From NCBI GenBank assembly GCA_023229435.1, contig JALNZF010000021.1, positions 1-56,245 on the forward strand: a stretch of DNA of 56,245 bases, written 5' to 3'. Below, in pieces: positions 42,287 to 49,865 of this stretch (position 1 is its first letter; every line of letters starts with the position of its first letter). Position numbers and translations under genes: made by a program. The notes beneath the pieces were generated by a model. That model had not been told where the DNA came from. It saw nothing but the letters and a program-made list of their open reading frames with translations, and did no database searches. The stretch comes from Nitrospirota bacterium (GTDB lineage Bacteria; Nitrospirota; UBA9217).

Positions 42287-42783
42287 GGCTTATACTCCTT
42301 GACAATCTCCGCGTGGATTTTCGCTTCTTCGTCAGGGTTTTCCTTGAGACAAGCCTGCAGCTTTGGCCAGGTCGTTTTGCGTGCGATACAGACTGCATAT
42401 ATTGCACTCCAAACTTTCTCGTTTCCCTCTCGGCGAGGCATTGATTCCTGAGGATTTTTCAATTCCTCGATGATCCGATCGGCCGCATACTTTGCCCCCG
42501 CGTCCCGCGTCCCTCGTCTAAAGCCTGCCCCCGAAGGATCTAATCGGGGGTCCTTCGTCTTTCCGGCCTTCGCGCGTCTTTCCCAAACCTGTATTGTATA
42601 GTAATGACTCTCATAGGGATCTTTCCCGTGGGATCCGATATAGAGGTTCAGCTCCTGGATCCAGTGGAGGACCTGCTTCTCTTCCATCAGCGCGCAGAGG
42701 TGCGTATATTCGCCATCGGCAAGCCAGACAAAATCAAGGTGGCAGCGTTTGTCTTTTCTGTCGATTTTCTTCCTTACCATCAC
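42283..42783 (-). CDS. Phage protein with in-frame repeat insertion, 166 aa
   Basis: Unknown family. It contains HLDFVWLADGEYTHLCALME... (a helical pattern seen in phage and conjugative-element replication or DUF-type proteins) and a C-terminal helical part. Residues about 75-91 (DPRLDPSGAGFRRGTRD) are a translated copy of the GCCTGCCCCCGAAGGATCTA repeat at 42511-42560. Flanking segments look continuous with each other, so the repeat was inserted in frame. Confidence 0.7.
   Translation of the reverse strand: MMVRKKIDRKDKRCHLDFVWLADGEYTHLCALMEEKQVLHWIQELNLYIGSHGKDPYESHYYTIQVWERRAKAGKTKDPRLDPSGAGFRRGTRDAGAKYAADRIIEELKNPQESMPRREGNEKVWSAIYAVCIARKTTWPKLQACLKENPDEEAKIHAEIVKEYKP
42511..42560. repeat. 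AAAGCCTGCCCCCGA...TCGGGGG palindromic repeat
   Basis: The core CCCCCGA...TCGGGGG forms a hairpin. Further copies: 42792-42828, 48086-48119, 48338-48371 and, diverged, 49250-49283. Most lie within or overlap reading frames of the early operon. A GTCCATCGTCC-type unit often lies next to it. Confidence 0.75.
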
Positions 42784-42828
42784 TCCTCCTCGTCCAAAGC
42801 CTGCCCTCGAATTATCTAATCGGGGGTC

Positions 42829-43227
42829 CTATCGTCCATCGTCCTTCAGCAGTTTCATTTGCCGCGGGTCTTCCTTCTCGTCCGCGCCCAGGGCCTCGTA
42901 GACGAACTGTTCGGATACGCCGAGCTTTATGGCCAGGGTCTTTATGCAGTTGTCTGGGTCTTCGGCGTTGAAGTGCTGCCGGACGTATAGTCTCCGGAGC
43001 TCGTTGAGCGGCCGCTCGCTGATGTGCAGCGAGATGCGCGGGAGCTTTCGCCAGAGTTTGATGCAGGTCTCGATGCCGCAGTCCTCATAGATCATTTTCA
43101 TGGAGAGATCTTCTCCCCGGTTGGTCTGGGACTTCATGACCTGCTCGACTTCGCGGCGCTTCAAGTCCAGGATCCAGTCGAGTTCCTCGCGCACGCGCTG
43201 ACGATCGGAGATTGTTTCTTTGCTCAT
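42829..43227 (-). CDS. Mor/C-type transcription activator
   Basis: A 132-aa protein resembling Mu Mor and C: MKMIYEDCGIETCIKLWRKL dimerisation region, ISLHISERPLNELRR strand-turn, and a C-terminal helix-turn-helix (NCIKTLAIKLGVSEQFVYEAL). It would activate late promoters of the prophage, probably in the 33470-33663 region. It is near the end of the early operon, as Mor is in Mu. Confidence 0.82.
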   Translation of the reverse strand: MSKETISDRQRVREELDWILDLKRREVEQVMKSQTNRGEDLSMKMIYEDCGIETCIKLWRKLPRISLHISERPLNELRRLYVRQHFNAEDPDNCIKTLAIKLGVSEQFVYEALGADEKEDPRQMKLLKDDGR

Positions 43228-43619
43228 GCTGCCCCCGCTTTGAGTTCGATGCTTTCGTTGTTTTTGATCAGGTGCCGACGCAACGCCGCGAAGGATGTCC
43301 AGCCCCAGGAGTATGTTGTGTACGTTGTCGGCTCAAGTCCTAATTTCTTTCTTATCTTCTCACTCTGTTTCCGCATTTTAACAGGCATGATGTCTCTGAT
43401 GGTCGCTCGATAGAAACGGCGGCGCTCCTCGCAATCGTGTGTGACGTATTCGACTTTTAAATAGCCGTCTACATAGACGCAGATCTCCATTCGAAGCGCC
43501 TTTAAAAAATGAACGATGAGCGTAATGTTATACCCATCGATTAGAAGCTTCGCGGAGTCCCATGGATAATTCAGCTTCTTCTCGAGTTCCGCCCACTGTT
43601 CTTTGGTTAATGTGCTCAT
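43224..43619 (-). CDS. Hypothetical phage protein, 131 aa
   Basis: MSTLTKEQWAELEKKLNYPW..., mixed alpha/beta with DGYNITLIVHFLKALRMEI and a basic C-terminus (KMRKQSEKIRKKLGL, RRHLIKNNE). ATG at 43619 overlaps the preceding stop (ATGA). Found in early operon of Mu-like phages; function unknown. Confidence 0.7.
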   Translation of the reverse strand: MSTLTKEQWAELEKKLNYPWDSAKLLIDGYNITLIVHFLKALRMEICVYVDGYLKVEYVTHDCEERRRFYRATIRDIMPVKMRKQSEKIRKKLGLEPTTYTTYSWGWTSFAALRRHLIKNNESIELKAGAA

Positions 43620-43861
43620 GATAGTTTCCTTCCGCACTCAGGGCAGTAGTTGATGGCGACTTTCTGCACAGGGATTCCTTCGTAGGTGAGCTCCAGCCGG
43701 GTGATGCCCCATTGTGCCTTCGCATGGCGCATGGCGTTGCAGCAGGCGTTGATGTTGGCGACCTCGAGGCCCTGCCAGAGGCGGCGGCTGTCGGGATCCG
43801 CCGTGGGCTTCTTTGCCTTCAGGCGATCTATGTATCGTTGGATGGTTGAATGAAGGGTCAT
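43616..43861 (-). CDS. Small zinc-ribbon-like phage protein, 81 aa
   Basis: A helical N-terminus (MTLHSTIQRYIDRLKAK) and a C-terminal CPECGRKL motif. Two further Cys (ACCNAM) may complete a metal site. Coupled to the next gene by ATGA. Confidence 0.68.
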   Translation of the reverse strand: MTLHSTIQRYIDRLKAKKPTADPDSRRLWQGLEVANINACCNAMRHAKAQWGITRLELTYEGIPVQKVAINYCPECGRKLS

Positions 43862-43961
43862 TGTAATTTTTCCGGCGCTCGTCTCAACCAGCGGATCACG
43901 CCACGGCGTGACTCCGCTTCGCTGCGCGACTCATCCGCGCGTTAAATCCTTGCGAGCAATT

Positions 43962-44114
43962 TTATATTGACTCAAGTATTTTCTTGATCGTATAGGATGT
44001 CAATTCCTGCCCTAATGCAATTAAACCAATAGCTGTTGCTGTGGCCCATCCGGTTTCGCACCAAACAAAATAAACGAGAACACCAGTAAGTATCAGCCGA
44101 ATCGCTACCTGCAT
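43962..44114 (-). CDS. Small membrane protein, 50 aa
   Basis: Frame MQVAIRLILTGVLVYFVW..., two hydrophobic stretches separated by CETGWATA. AAAGGTGG precedes the ATG at 44114. Short, but the composition and ribosome site support it. Confidence 0.5.
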   Translation of the reverse strand: MQVAIRLILTGVLVYFVWCETGWATATAIGLIALGQELTSYTIKKILESI

Positions 44115-44180
44115 ATTCCACCTTTCCGAATGACCGGATTAAACCAGTCATTCGACCGCACAAGGGCGGTCAATTCCGCG

Positions 44181-44930
44181 TTAGCTGTATACTTCTTCCA
44201 TCACGCACAATGTCCCGCACTCAATATCCTCATCCTCGAAACGTCCCGCGTCTTTCGGCAATTCGTCGAGAAATACAGGGCGCTTTTTTAGCCGGTTCAG
44301 CGCATGATCTAAGTACCGTTCCAGTGCGGCCATCCGGTCAAAGGCTTCGGGAAAATCCCGGCGAATCTTGTTCCAGTACCCGGCCCCGCCCTTTACGCAT
44401 CCGATGCAGTTGTTGTTCCGGTATCCGAGCCGGTACATTGCCGGGAGCTCTATTCCCGCCTGGGTCAGAATCTTGTAGCAATCGGCCTTGGTTATCCCCT
44501 CGGCTCGCAAAACCCACTCGGGCCACACGGCGGGGTTTTCCATCTCAAAGCGCTCTATGCGTTTCGTTTCGTCTGCCGTTAATCCGAGTACGTGTTGATC
44601 TCCCGGTGAAGAGTAGGCTACCCGGACATCGCGCTTTAAGATTCTTGTGCAAGGTGCGCCGAGTGGCCCTCGCAAAAACCGCTCACCTCGGAATACCGCC
44701 ATAATGTCGGCATACCGTGAAGACCTTAAAATCTTGATCTCTTGGCCTATCCAGTCCTGCACCTCTTCCAAAAAACGCATATTGTCCGGATGTTCATACT
44801 TCAGCGTGTCGCAGTACAGCACCTCAACGGGCAACGTTGCCTTTTTAATGGCAATCTTCGCCGCTACTGCTGATGCCGCGCCGCAGGAGAACCATACCAA
44901 TGTTCTGTCTGTCCAAAGAGGATACTGCAA
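44181..44930 (-). CDS. PAPS reductase-like (adenine nucleotide alpha hydrolase) protein
   Basis: A PP-loop ATPase-fold protein: VWFSCGAASAVAAKIA carries the PP-loop (FSCGAAS), then VLYCDTLKYEHPDN, GPLGAPCTRILKRD and a YRNNNCIGCVKGGAGYW Cys motif. Such genes are common in phages and may take part in nucleotide or DNA modification, sulfur transfer or host evasion. A TTG start at 44930, preceded by GGGGG, fits the domain; the open frame extends to 45137 but through repeat-like sequence. With the methylase, this is a second potential DNA-modification function. Confidence 0.85.
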   Translation of the reverse strand: MQYPLWTDRTLVWFSCGAASAVAAKIAIKKATLPVEVLYCDTLKYEHPDNMRFLEEVQDWIGQEIKILRSSRYADIMAVFRGERFLRGPLGAPCTRILKRDVRVAYSSPGDQHVLGLTADETKRIERFEMENPAVWPEWVLRAEGITKADCYKILTQAGIELPAMYRLGYRNNNCIGCVKGGAGYWNKIRRDFPEAFDRMAALERYLDHALNRLKKRPVFLDELPKDAGRFEDEDIECGTLCVMEEVYS

Positions 44931-45021
44931 ATTCAACCCCCAGCTAACCAGGACGCTCGACAGCGTCCTCGCTGCGCTCGGCGCGTCAGCGCCGCGTTGG
45001 TTGCCCGCAAGGAGCGGGCGG

Positions 45022-45327
45022 CTATCTAATTGGCCGTGCCTCATGCCATTCCAATTCCTCATCGGTACAACATGGCCATCCGCAGTGCGAACACACGCCG
45101 CCCGCGCTTTGCTCTTTAGAGTCCTGCGGGCAACCAATGGGGCCAGCTGTGGAACGGTCGGGTGTCGCGTTGATGCCCTTGGAAGCGGGCACCAACAAAC
45201 CGCTCGACCCGACTTGACCCGCGTCGTCAGTGCCGGGCTTATGAGCTTGCCGTATTGCCCTTATCAGTGCTGATTCTCTTTCGTATGCGTATCCTACTAT
45301 CATTAACTTTATAGGTTTATCGCTCAT
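45022..45327 (-). CDS. Hypothetical phage protein, 101 aa
   Basis: MSDKPIKLMIVGYAYERESA..., a short alpha/beta start followed by a Gly/Pro-rich middle and a C-terminal Cys cluster (GGVCSHCGWPCCTDEE) that could bind zinc. The start at 45327 has GGAAGGGACGGG upstream. Unknown function. Confidence 0.6.
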   Translation of the reverse strand: MSDKPIKLMIVGYAYERESALIRAIRQAHKPGTDDAGQVGSSGLLVPASKGINATPDRSTAGPIGCPQDSKEQSAGGVCSHCGWPCCTDEELEWHEARPIR

Positions 45328-45381
45328 AATCCCGTCCCTTCCTCGTTGCGGGTCAGCTGGCCCCATTCTCCGCCCGCGCTG

Positions 45382-45543
45382 CTAAAGCTCACGACAATAG
45401 CTACGCCACTCATGGCATTTATGACAAACTATATTTATATCATTCTCCGTTGCGTACTCGATATCCCAATCGTGCTCATCTTCAGCCGCGCACTTTGGCC
45501 GAATGAGAGGTTCTGTTTTCCCTTTTTCCAGTTCATCTAACAT
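45382..45543 (-). CDS. Small Cys/His phage protein, 53 aa
   Basis: Frame MLDELEKGKTEPLIRPKCAA ... VCHKCHEWRSYC: four Cys and His residues form a likely zinc site (C40, C43, C50 plus C18). GGAGAAGGC precedes the ATG at 45543, and the gene overlaps the end of the winged-helix gene by 7 bp. Confidence 0.55.
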   Translation of the reverse strand: MLDELEKGKTEPLIRPKCAAEDEHDWDIEYATENDINIVCHKCHEWRSYCREL

Positions 45544-45923
45544 GCCTTCTCCAATTCCAACTTTGCCTGTCCAAACACATCTTCGATACTGCTCTTCTGG
45601 AGCCTGGCTGCCCGCAGAAGAATCATGATGCCCCGGTGCCGCAGGCTTCTGGTGGAGGTTTGTACTTCATCGGGCGTCACGGGGACATAATAGCCGCGAG
45701 AACAAGATGCTATGAGGCAGCCATGAAAATTTACCAGGTGGCTGATAATCGCGCGCACGGTGACGTAGTCGATTCCGGCGCATTCGGCTATGACCGTGCC
45801 GAGTAATGCGCGATCGCGGCCGAGCCGGTCCCTGATGGCGGACCACACAATGTGTTCCTCCTGGGTGAGGATCGGCGCTTTGCGATCGGTGAAGTCTATT
45901 TGAATTTGAGTTTGTTCGGCCAT
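45537..45923 (-). CDS. Winged-helix-like phage protein, 128 aa
   Basis: MAEQTQIQIDFTDRKAPILT followed by a winged-helix fold pattern (EEHIVWSAIRDRLGRDRALLG, IDYVTVRAIISHLVNFHG, YYVPVTPDEV) and a C-terminal helix. A possible phage regulator. Start at 45923 or 45926. A 10-bp dyad (45948-45968) lies just upstream and could be its operator. Confidence 0.7.
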   Translation of the reverse strand: MAEQTQIQIDFTDRKAPILTQEEHIVWSAIRDRLGRDRALLGTVIAECAGIDYVTVRAIISHLVNFHGCLIASCSRGYYVPVTPDEVQTSTRSLRHRGIMILLRAARLQKSSIEDVFGQAKLELEKAC

Positions 45924-45947
45924 CATCAGGATCCGCATCACGGATCT

Positions 45948-45968
45948 ATACCCCACACTGTGGGGTAT
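45948..45968. promoter_or_regulatory. ATACCCCACA-C-TGTGGGGTAT palindrome
   Basis: Perfect 10-bp arms around one central base, 22-25 bp upstream of the winged-helix gene and just after the previous gene's stop. Too short a loop for a terminator; reads like a dimeric repressor site. Confidence 0.5.
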
Positions 45969-45976
45969 TTCTGCCT

Positions 45977-46183
45977 TTAGCTTGTCTTTGCTTCCGCACC
46001 TGCCGGTGTAGCGTTCACAGACTCGTAATTCGAGCAGTCGTGAGTCACGCAGCCGCCGCCGAGATGGCCCTTCTCCTGGCCGAGCGAGTGTATAATCGAC
46101 ACCGCTGCGCTGATGACATTTCCGTCCACGCACTTCGGTTTTTTCTTACACGAGTAACACTTCTGATTCAGCGAATACGACAT
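45977..46183 (-). CDS. Small Cys-rich phage protein, 68 aa
   Basis: MSYSLNQKCYSCKKKPKCVD... with CYSC and KPKC, later GGGCVTHDC, a likely zinc-binding set. GGAGAAAAGCC precedes the start. Comparable small zinc-binding proteins are common in Mu-like early operons. Confidence 0.65.
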   Translation of the reverse strand: MSYSLNQKCYSCKKKPKCVDGNVISAAVSIIHSLGQEKGHLGGGCVTHDCSNYESVNATPAGAEAKTS

Positions 46184-46269
46184 TGGCTTTTCTCCTTTCT
46201 CCGTTATTTAATTCCGCACTCCGCAATCCGAAAGCTCTACTGAGCAAAGTCGAAGTATCCGCAATCGTC

Positions 46270-46569
46270 TTACTTCTCATTCTCCTCGAGGATCCCCGCC
46301 ATGTCCGGAACGTCTACATCCGCAACCTTCACCATCTCCGGATGTTCCACCTGGTAGCGAAGGACGCGCTCGATCAGAAGCGCGATGCCCGCAAGCTGCT
46401 CAACGCTCGCTCCAAGTTCCTGGCTTTTATTCTGGTAGTACATCAGCACATCCGGCAGGGCTTTGTCCTTTGCCAGGAATACCATGGCGTCCATGTGGCT
46501 GTGCTCTTTGTTCGCGTGCTCCTGACTCAATGCGCAGAAAACATATTTACGATCGATTGGTTCTCTCAT
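46270..46569 (-). CDS. Hypothetical phage protein, 99 aa
   Basis: MREPIDRKYVFCALSQEHAN..., helical in the C-terminal half, acidic end. Unknown. Flanked upstream by AAGTGACTAAGG-type repeat (46583-46618) and downstream by GAATTCCGCACTCC-type repeat (46205-46240). Confidence 0.65.
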   Translation of the reverse strand: MREPIDRKYVFCALSQEHANKEHSHMDAMVFLAKDKALPDVLMYYQNKSQELGASVEQLAGIALLIERVLRYQVEHPEMVKVADVDVPDMAGILEENEK

Positions 46570-46634
46570 GAGTAACCCCTTTCAGTGTCTAAAGTGACTA
46601 AGGTTCATAAAGTGAGCTAAAGTTGTGATGCGAA

Positions 46635-46832
46635 TCAACCTGCCAGATTCCTTTCGTCTTCCATCATTGCTTTCCAGGCCTGCATCATGGCGGTCTGTGT
46701 CTCATACCTGTTCAGCACCTTCCATGAGCCGGGACTGGAACATTTCCATATTTTTTTATTCACCACGTCGTAGCGCAGAAGCGCGAATCCCGCCTTCAGG
46801 AGGATTCTCTGTTCACGCATTGCCTTGCCCAT
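46635..46832 (-). CDS. Hypothetical phage protein, 65 aa
   Basis: MGKAMREQRILLKAGFALLR..., a small basic protein with an aromatic middle (VVNKKIWKCSSPGSWKVL). Starts 2 bp after the upstream gene. Unknown. Confidence 0.62.
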   Translation of the reverse strand: MGKAMREQRILLKAGFALLRYDVVNKKIWKCSSPGSWKVLNRYETQTAMMQAWKAMMEDERNLAG

Positions 46833-46834
46833 TA

Positions 46835-47062
46835 TTATGCTGCCTCCCTCTGAGCGCTGACTCGAGTGAGCTTGTATCCACCGCTGATGCCCTCGACCAA
46901 AATTACCGCGGTGCCTGAGCCGAGTTGCCAGGCCTCTGAACGTGTGATGGTAAATAGTTTGTGCCCTTCATCTTTTTTGACGACGACCGCCGTGCCTATG
47001 GGGTGCAATTTGTTCCAGCGATCACAAAGCCCCTTTTCTTTTTTGCTTTGTATACCCATCAT
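46835..47062 (-). CDS. Hypothetical phage protein, 75 aa
   Basis: MMGIQSKKEKGLCDRWNKLH..., then a beta-rich SH3-like pattern (IGTAVVVKKDEGHKLFTITR, GTAVILVEGISGGYKL). Overlaps the Gam stop by 4 bp (ATGA), so it is coupled to Gam. Unknown function. Confidence 0.65.
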   Translation of the reverse strand: MMGIQSKKEKGLCDRWNKLHPIGTAVVVKKDEGHKLFTITRSEAWQLGSGTAVILVEGISGGYKLTRVSAQREAA

Positions 47063-47619
47063 GCGGCCCTCAGTTTCTTCGCGGCGTCCTCGAGGTCTTT
47101 GCTGGCGGCGGTCTCTATCCAGAATTCGTCGTCCTGCTTCACGGCCAGGCCGCTCTCGGCGAGCCGCGGCTCATCCAATATACCCGCCGTCTTGTCCGCG
47201 AGGATCTGGGCTTTGTCTATCTCGGGGATCTCGCGCACATATACGCCGTGATAAAGGGTGAGCAGCTCGAGCGCGGCGTCCCATTTTTTGGCTATCTTCT
47301 TGATGAGCGTTACCGTCGGCTGGCCGACGCGGAAGCCCAGAGATCCGAAGGCCGTCTCGATGGAGCGCTTCCCCCAGGTGGACATATCCTCTTCCGCCCA
47401 AGCTTCAAGTTCCTTGACGAGCAGGGCCTTCTCCGCCTCGAGGCCGGGGCGTCCGGATGCCCTCTGGCCCTTTTGGTGCTGCTCGCGGATCCGCGCGATC
47501 GCGTTTGCCTCATCGAGATCCCAGGTAGCCAGCTTCTGATCGATGGTGTTCAACTGCGACATCGCCGCGTCGGCCTGGGCGCGGCTGGTGATGCTGTTCT
47601 TTGGTTTGAGTCGTGCCAT
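47059..47619 (-). CDS. gam: Gam-like host-nuclease inhibitor
   Basis: Mu Gam family protein, which binds DNA double-strand ends and protects them from RecBCD-type exonucleases. The 186-aa helical protein has the typical order: coiled coil (ITSRAQADAAMSQLNTIDQK; about 10-85), then STWGKRSIETAFGSLGFRVG, the family motif, and a C-terminal ILADKTAGILDEPRLAESGL region. GGAGCAAAAC precedes the ATG. Confidence 0.92.
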   Translation of the reverse strand: MARLKPKNSITSRAQADAAMSQLNTIDQKLATWDLDEANAIARIREQHQKGQRASGRPGLEAEKALLVKELEAWAEEDMSTWGKRSIETAFGSLGFRVGQPTVTLIKKIAKKWDAALELLTLYHGVYVREIPEIDKAQILADKTAGILDEPRLAESGLAVKQDDEFWIETAASKDLEDAAKKLRAA

Positions 47620-47661
47620 GTTTTGCTCCTTTTAGTTGCGGTTCAAGGTTCACGGTTGAAT

Positions 47662-47856
47662 CTAAGCTTTAGCTTCCATCTCTTCGAGTACTTTCCCCAG
47701 CGCCAGAGTGATCAGGCGGCTATGCAACCTGGGGTACTTTGTCCAGTCGATGCTGCCGGGGGACTGAACCTCCGAGAGATGAGGGACGATCGCTTCGCTT
47801 GGACGATGGACGAGAGGGATATCCTGCCTGACTGACTGACTGACTTGCCGTGGCAT
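47662..47856 (-). CDS. Small phage protein, 64 aa, with repeat-derived middle
   Basis: MPRQVSQSVRQDIPLVHRPS... The part LVHRPSEAIVPHLSEVQ is a translated GTCCATCGTCC repeat (47782-47818); the C-terminal half (WTKYPRLHSRLITLALGKVL) looks like a real helix. It overlaps the end of the upstream Cys-rich frame by about 145 bp, in another frame. Start uncertain. Confidence 0.4.
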   Translation of the reverse strand: MPRQVSQSVRQDIPLVHRPSEAIVPHLSEVQSPGSIDWTKYPRLHSRLITLALGKVLEEMEAKA

Positions 47857-48317
47857 CTCGTTTTTTCTTTCACCTTTACAATTCCTTTTTTGTGGTCCTG
47901 TCCGGGATACGGCGCACATCCATGCTTCGCCTTGTAGCACTTGTAGCAGAGACCGTCTTTTTGAACAGTCCTTCCGCAGTCCTTTGTGCTGCAGGTGCCT
48001 TTCGCATTCGTTGCCATTGTCGTTTCTCCTTTAGCTTGTATCGTTTCAGCTTTTGCCTGATTCGTCTCGCCTTTACGTCCGTCGTCCAAAGCCTGCCCTC
48101 GAAGGATTTTATCGGGGGTCTCTCGTCCCTCGGTCTTATGTTTCCCCGCCTCATACAACACCGCCCCGCGCTTGCAGGTCCGGCACTTGTCAAAGTTATG
48201 AAAGTGGCCGTGCAGCGATGTCTCAAACCTCTTTGCGCACGTCTCGGCCGCCTTCGAGGCGAGCATGGTGACGTTGTACTTTTCGCAGGTGAACATCTTC
48301 GGGCTTTGCATTTCCAT
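47712..48317 (-). CDS. Cys-rich phage protein, possibly two products
   Basis: The first half (MEMQSPKMFTCEKYNVTMLA... HFHNFDKCRTCKRG) has Cys pairs of a zinc type. Residues about 62-80 (PDKILRGQALDDGRKGE) translate the GCCTGCCC repeat. A strong internal site (AAAGGAGAAACGACA) precedes ATG at 48017 in the same frame (MATNAKGTCSTKDCGRTVQK, LCYKCYKAKHGC), so a second short zinc-ribbon protein is likely made. The end after about residue 160 is repeat-derived. Possibly two older genes merged by a repeat insertion. Confidence 0.55.
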   Translation of the reverse strand: MEMQSPKMFTCEKYNVTMLASKAAETCAKRFETSLHGHFHNFDKCRTCKRGAVLYEAGKHKTEGRETPDKILRGQALDDGRKGETNQAKAETIQAKGETTMATNAKGTCSTKDCGRTVQKDGLCYKCYKAKHGCAPYPGQDHKKGIVKVKEKTRCHGKSVSQSGRISLSSIVQAKRSSLISRRFSPPAASTGQSTPGCIAA

Positions 48318-48381
48318 CGTCCGTCGTCCCCCTCGTCTAAAGCCTGCCCCCGAAGGATTCAATCGGGGGTCCATCAATATT

Positions 48382-48582
48382 TCAGATCCCGATCTCCCTG
48401 CTCATCGCCTGCATGCTCCGGTCCATCTCCGCAATCTCGGTTCGGACCTTCTTCTTTTTTTTCTCGATGCTCTTTTCAAATTTAATTCGCTCGGTGCAGG
48501 TCAGTGATCGCAGGAACCCGCAGCGTTGACCATAGCAGAACGACCTTGTGCCTCTTCCGTTTATTCTGTATTCGCAACCCAT
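48382..48582 (-). CDS. Small phage protein, 66 aa
   Basis: MGCEYRINGRGTRSFCYGQR... with three Cys, then a lysine-rich coiled coil (IKFEKSIEKKKKKVRTEI). Located 4 bp after the upstream membrane gene. Unknown function. Confidence 0.6.
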   Translation of the reverse strand: MGCEYRINGRGTRSFCYGQRCGFLRSLTCTERIKFEKSIEKKKKKVRTEIAEMDRSMQAMSREIGI

Positions 48583-48586
48583 CCCA

Positions 48587-48736
48587 TCACCCCCTCATTA
48601 AAATGTACATCGCGGCCGCGGCCAAGAGGATCCACTTCGATCGTCTCGCCCCGGAGCGCTTCTTTTTCTCCGCCATTTCCCGCTTGAGCCGGTGCATCCT
48701 GTACAGCATCTCTCCTGTTATGTGGACTATAGCCAT
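48587..48736 (-). CDS. Small tail-anchored membrane protein, 49 aa
   Basis: MAIVHITGEMLYRMHRLKRE..., basic middle, one C-terminal hydrophobic segment (WILLAAAAMYILM). AAAGGAGGCGTGCAT precedes the ATG at 48736. Overlaps the end of the previous small gene by 10 bp. Confidence 0.55.
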   Translation of the reverse strand: MAIVHITGEMLYRMHRLKREMAEKKKRSGARRSKWILLAAAAMYILMRG

Positions 48737-48843
48737 ATGCACGCCTCCTTTATTCCCGAATAGTAGATCCACGCAAGGCCCCCGATGATGATTGCAAGCA
48801 CGATGACGATCGTCAGGTATTGCATCGCGTCTTCGGCCTTCAT
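48727..48843 (-). CDS. Small membrane protein, 38 aa
   Basis: MKAEDAMQYLTIVIVLAIII..., one hydrophobic helix (YLTIVIVLAIIIGGLAWIYY). Starts in an ATGA overlap with the gene upstream, so it is coupled. One of at least four small membrane proteins in the early operon. Confidence 0.5.
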   Translation of the reverse strand: MKAEDAMQYLTIVIVLAIIIGGLAWIYYSGIKEACIWL

Positions 48844-49082
48844 GCCTTGTCCTCCTTTCCCGCCCTGATCTTCTGCAACTCAAAGCAGCCGATCTTATTA
48901 AAGTCCTCAATCATCTTGTCCGATACCGCCGGGACCTTCTGCACCATGCCGATGGCGCAGTAGCCGGTTATTGATGCGAGGTTGTTCCCGATTCTGTCCT
49001 CCAGCCAGCGCTTGGCGTTTTTGCTGAGCGCCTGCAGCTCGTCGATGGCGGTGGCTTCGTCTATTTTCCATGGTTCATTCAT
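48840..49082 (-). CDS. Hypothetical phage protein, 80 aa
   Basis: MNEPWKIDEATAIDELQALS..., helical with MIEDFNKIGCFELQKIRAGK at the C-terminus. ATG at 49082 overlaps the previous stop (ATGA). Unknown function. Confidence 0.65.
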   Translation of the reverse strand: MNEPWKIDEATAIDELQALSKNAKRWLEDRIGNNLASITGYCAIGMVQKVPAVSDKMIEDFNKIGCFELQKIRAGKEDKA

Positions 49083-49330
49083 TCGCACCCCTTGCATAAA
49101 TCCGGCGTCCGGGTTGACTGCACGGTGCAGACCGTGATGTCCACCTTTGCCTTGCGGACGCGGCAGTATTTTCCGTGCACCGGCTCGCTTGCTTTCTGTT
49201 GCACCTGGACGCCTGCGGGATTTGGTGTTTGACTCCGAACTACCAACGGAGCCTGCCCTCGAATGCCGTTATTGAGGGTACCCCGAACCTGGCGCTCTTT
49301 CAGCCGTCTGCGCTTGTCTCTTCCGTTCAT
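49079..49330 (-). CDS. Basic Cys-containing phage protein, 83 aa, with repeat-derived part
   Basis: MNGRDKRRRLKERQVRG..., then about residues 16-27 from a diverged GCCTGCCCTCGAA repeat (49250-49283), then KYCRVRKAKVDITVCTV and CKGC, a likely zinc site of four Cys. Unknown function. Confidence 0.6.
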   Translation of the reverse strand: MNGRDKRRRLKERQVRGTLNNGIRGQAPLVVRSQTPNPAGVQVQQKASEPVHGKYCRVRKAKVDITVCTVQSTRTPDLCKGCE

Positions 49331-49340
49331 TCCACGCTCC

Positions 49341-49853
49341 TTAATAGCTCATTGAAAATACGACCATGATCGGCATCGATGTTCGGCGGTCCATGGTATG
49401 TTCGTTTTCCCAGACATTCACCTGCTCCGTTGCGATGATGGAATCAACGACGATCCTCGCCAACGGATGATCTATTCGGCTGATGAGCGCGGTTGCCGCG
49501 ATGCCGACAGTGCCAAAGACCGCCAATGCGGCGCGCGAGGGATGTTCGCCGAGGACGGGGTTCATCTCGTGATATTTCAGGGGCTGATCGATCACTGAGC
49601 GCACGGTCTGGTGGTAATCCACCGCGGCCAGTACCGTCAGATAGAGCGTTTTCTGCAGCTTGTCGAGCGTGCTGATGGTGTGAAACGTTTCAAGGTTTGA
49701 AAGACGCGTCTCTCCCGCATGCACAGTGGTGAGCGAGAGGAAGACCACGATCGCGATTGCAATGATCACGATCAGGACCATTTGCATGATCGCGGCCGGG
49801 ACCGCCTCGTTCAGTTCCGTTTGCTGCTGATTTTTATATTCACGACTTGTCAT
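49341..49853 (-). CDS. Membrane protein of the early operon, 170 aa
   Basis: One strong N-terminal transmembrane segment (AAIMQMVLIVIIAIAIVVFL), then DYHQTVRSVIDQ...YHEMNPVLGEHPS, a pattern found in small phage and bacterial proteins of unknown role, and a further hydrophobic stretch (AALAVFGTVGIAATALI). Preceded by AAGGAGGAAC. Possibly superinfection exclusion; no direct evidence. Confidence 0.65.
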   Translation of the reverse strand: MTSREYKNQQQTELNEAVPAAIMQMVLIVIIAIAIVVFLSLTTVHAGETRLSNLETFHTISTLDKLQKTLYLTVLAAVDYHQTVRSVIDQPLKYHEMNPVLGEHPSRAALAVFGTVGIAATALISRIDHPLARIVVDSIIATEQVNVWENEHTMDRRTSMPIMVVFSMSY

Positions 49854-49865
49854 TTTTGTTCCTCC

